Origin: Nitrospirota bacterium
GTDB lineage: Bacteria; Nitrospirota; Thermodesulfovibrionia; UBA6902; DSMQ01
Reading direction: 5' to 3'
Assembly: GCA_016207865.1 (NCBI GenBank)
Contig: JACQZD010000049.1
Location: 1 to 6,488 of the forward strand
DNA length: 6,488 nt
Below, one piece after another: positions 6,372 through 6,488 of this stretch; position 1 is the first letter of the stretch; every line of letters starts with the position of its first letter. A model generated the notes under the pieces. The model saw nothing but the letters and a program-made list of their open reading frames with translations. It did no database searches and had not been told where the DNA came from. A program made the position numbers and the translations under genes.

Positions 6372-6430
6372 AGCAACACAACACGACTTTAATGATTTTT
6401 TGTTTTGTATCATGACAGACTCTCCATTTA

Positions 6431-6439
6431 AGGAGGAGG
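6431..6439 (+). promoter_or_regulatory. strong Shine-Dalgarno site of the right-edge gene
   Basis: AGGAGGAGG is a very strong purine-rich ribosome site ending 9 bases before the ATG at 6449. It makes that start convincing although only 13 codons are inside the window. Confidence 0.75.
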
Positions 6440-6448
6440 AATATCTTT

Positions 6449-6488
6449 ATGGAAAAGGATGGTGAAAGGGTCAAGGGTAATGTCCTTA
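6449..6488 (+). CDS. start of a gene cut by the window edge, possibly IF-1-like
   Basis: Thirteen codons are visible, reading MEKDGERVKGNVL, and the frame is open to the end of the window. The strong Shine-Dalgarno at 6431-6439 supports a real, well-translated gene. The pattern (charged start, then V-x-G-x-V-L) is like the start of translation initiation factor IF-1, a small OB-fold protein of about 72 residues that begins MAKED-x-IEVEGTVL in many bacteria. Thirteen residues cannot settle this, and other OB-fold or unrelated proteins are possible. Position after an RNA helicase gene and a structured leader is compatible with a translation factor. Confidence 0.4.
   Translation, partial: MEKDGERVKGNVL

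Noticed and set aside
6325..6413. Known c-di-GMP, guanidine or manganese riboswitch
   Set aside because: GGCAAGACC and GGGGAGTA recall pieces of known classes, but the order and the remaining conserved elements do not fit, so no class is assigned.

Overview
This window looks like chromosomal DNA from a Gram-negative-type, anaerobe-like bacterium. GC is moderate by eye. A Nitrospirota or deltaproteobacterial-type lineage is my best guess, from the style of the housekeeping proteins and the TATAAT-type promoters; this is a weak inference. No phage, transposon, CRISPR, tRNA or rRNA signal was seen. The genes are ordinary: RNA modification, an ABC exporter, an RNA helicase and small regulatory or accessory proteins.

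Layout. (1) 7-1107, minus strand: a HI0933/YhiN-type FAD-dependent oxidoreductase, complete at its C-terminus but lacking its N-terminal FAD-binding loop. (2) About 1100-1951, plus strand: a tRNA-dihydrouridine synthase with catalytic Cys and C-terminal domain, but without its N-terminal strand and FMN-contact motif. These two genes diverge and lose their 5' ends at the same point, so a segment carrying both starts and the space between them is absent. (3) 2035-2340: a small stand-alone HNH nuclease. (4) 2423-2863: a two-CBS-domain protein with a good promoter and Shine-Dalgarno site. (5) 2971-3411: a protein resembling the Host_attach/bacterial eRF1-like family, with its own promoter. (6) 3461-4447 and 4434-5198: a translationally coupled DrrA/DrrB-like ABC exporter, ATPase then permease. 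(7) 5216-6283: a DEAD-box RNA helicase (RhlB/RhlE type) with motifs Q to IV intact, followed by an in-frame loss of about 85-95 residues that removes motifs V and VI. (8) 6284-6448: an intergenic leader with alternative hairpins, then a strong Shine-Dalgarno site and the first 13 codons of a gene that may encode an IF-1-like protein.

How the genes relate. The ABC pair is a functional unit and the helicase follows it by only 17 bases, so these three may be co-transcribed. The HNH, CBS and Host_attach-like genes appear to be single-gene units. The helicase and a possible IF-1-like gene behind a structured leader would make a small RNA/translation (cold-adaptation type) neighbourhood.

I do not see a convincing new defence or biosynthetic system. 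The most notable signals are the two sharp deletions, at about 1100 and about 6012, each removing essential motifs from otherwise well-preserved genes. They could be genuine deletions or assembly faults. The structured leader at the right end comes next.
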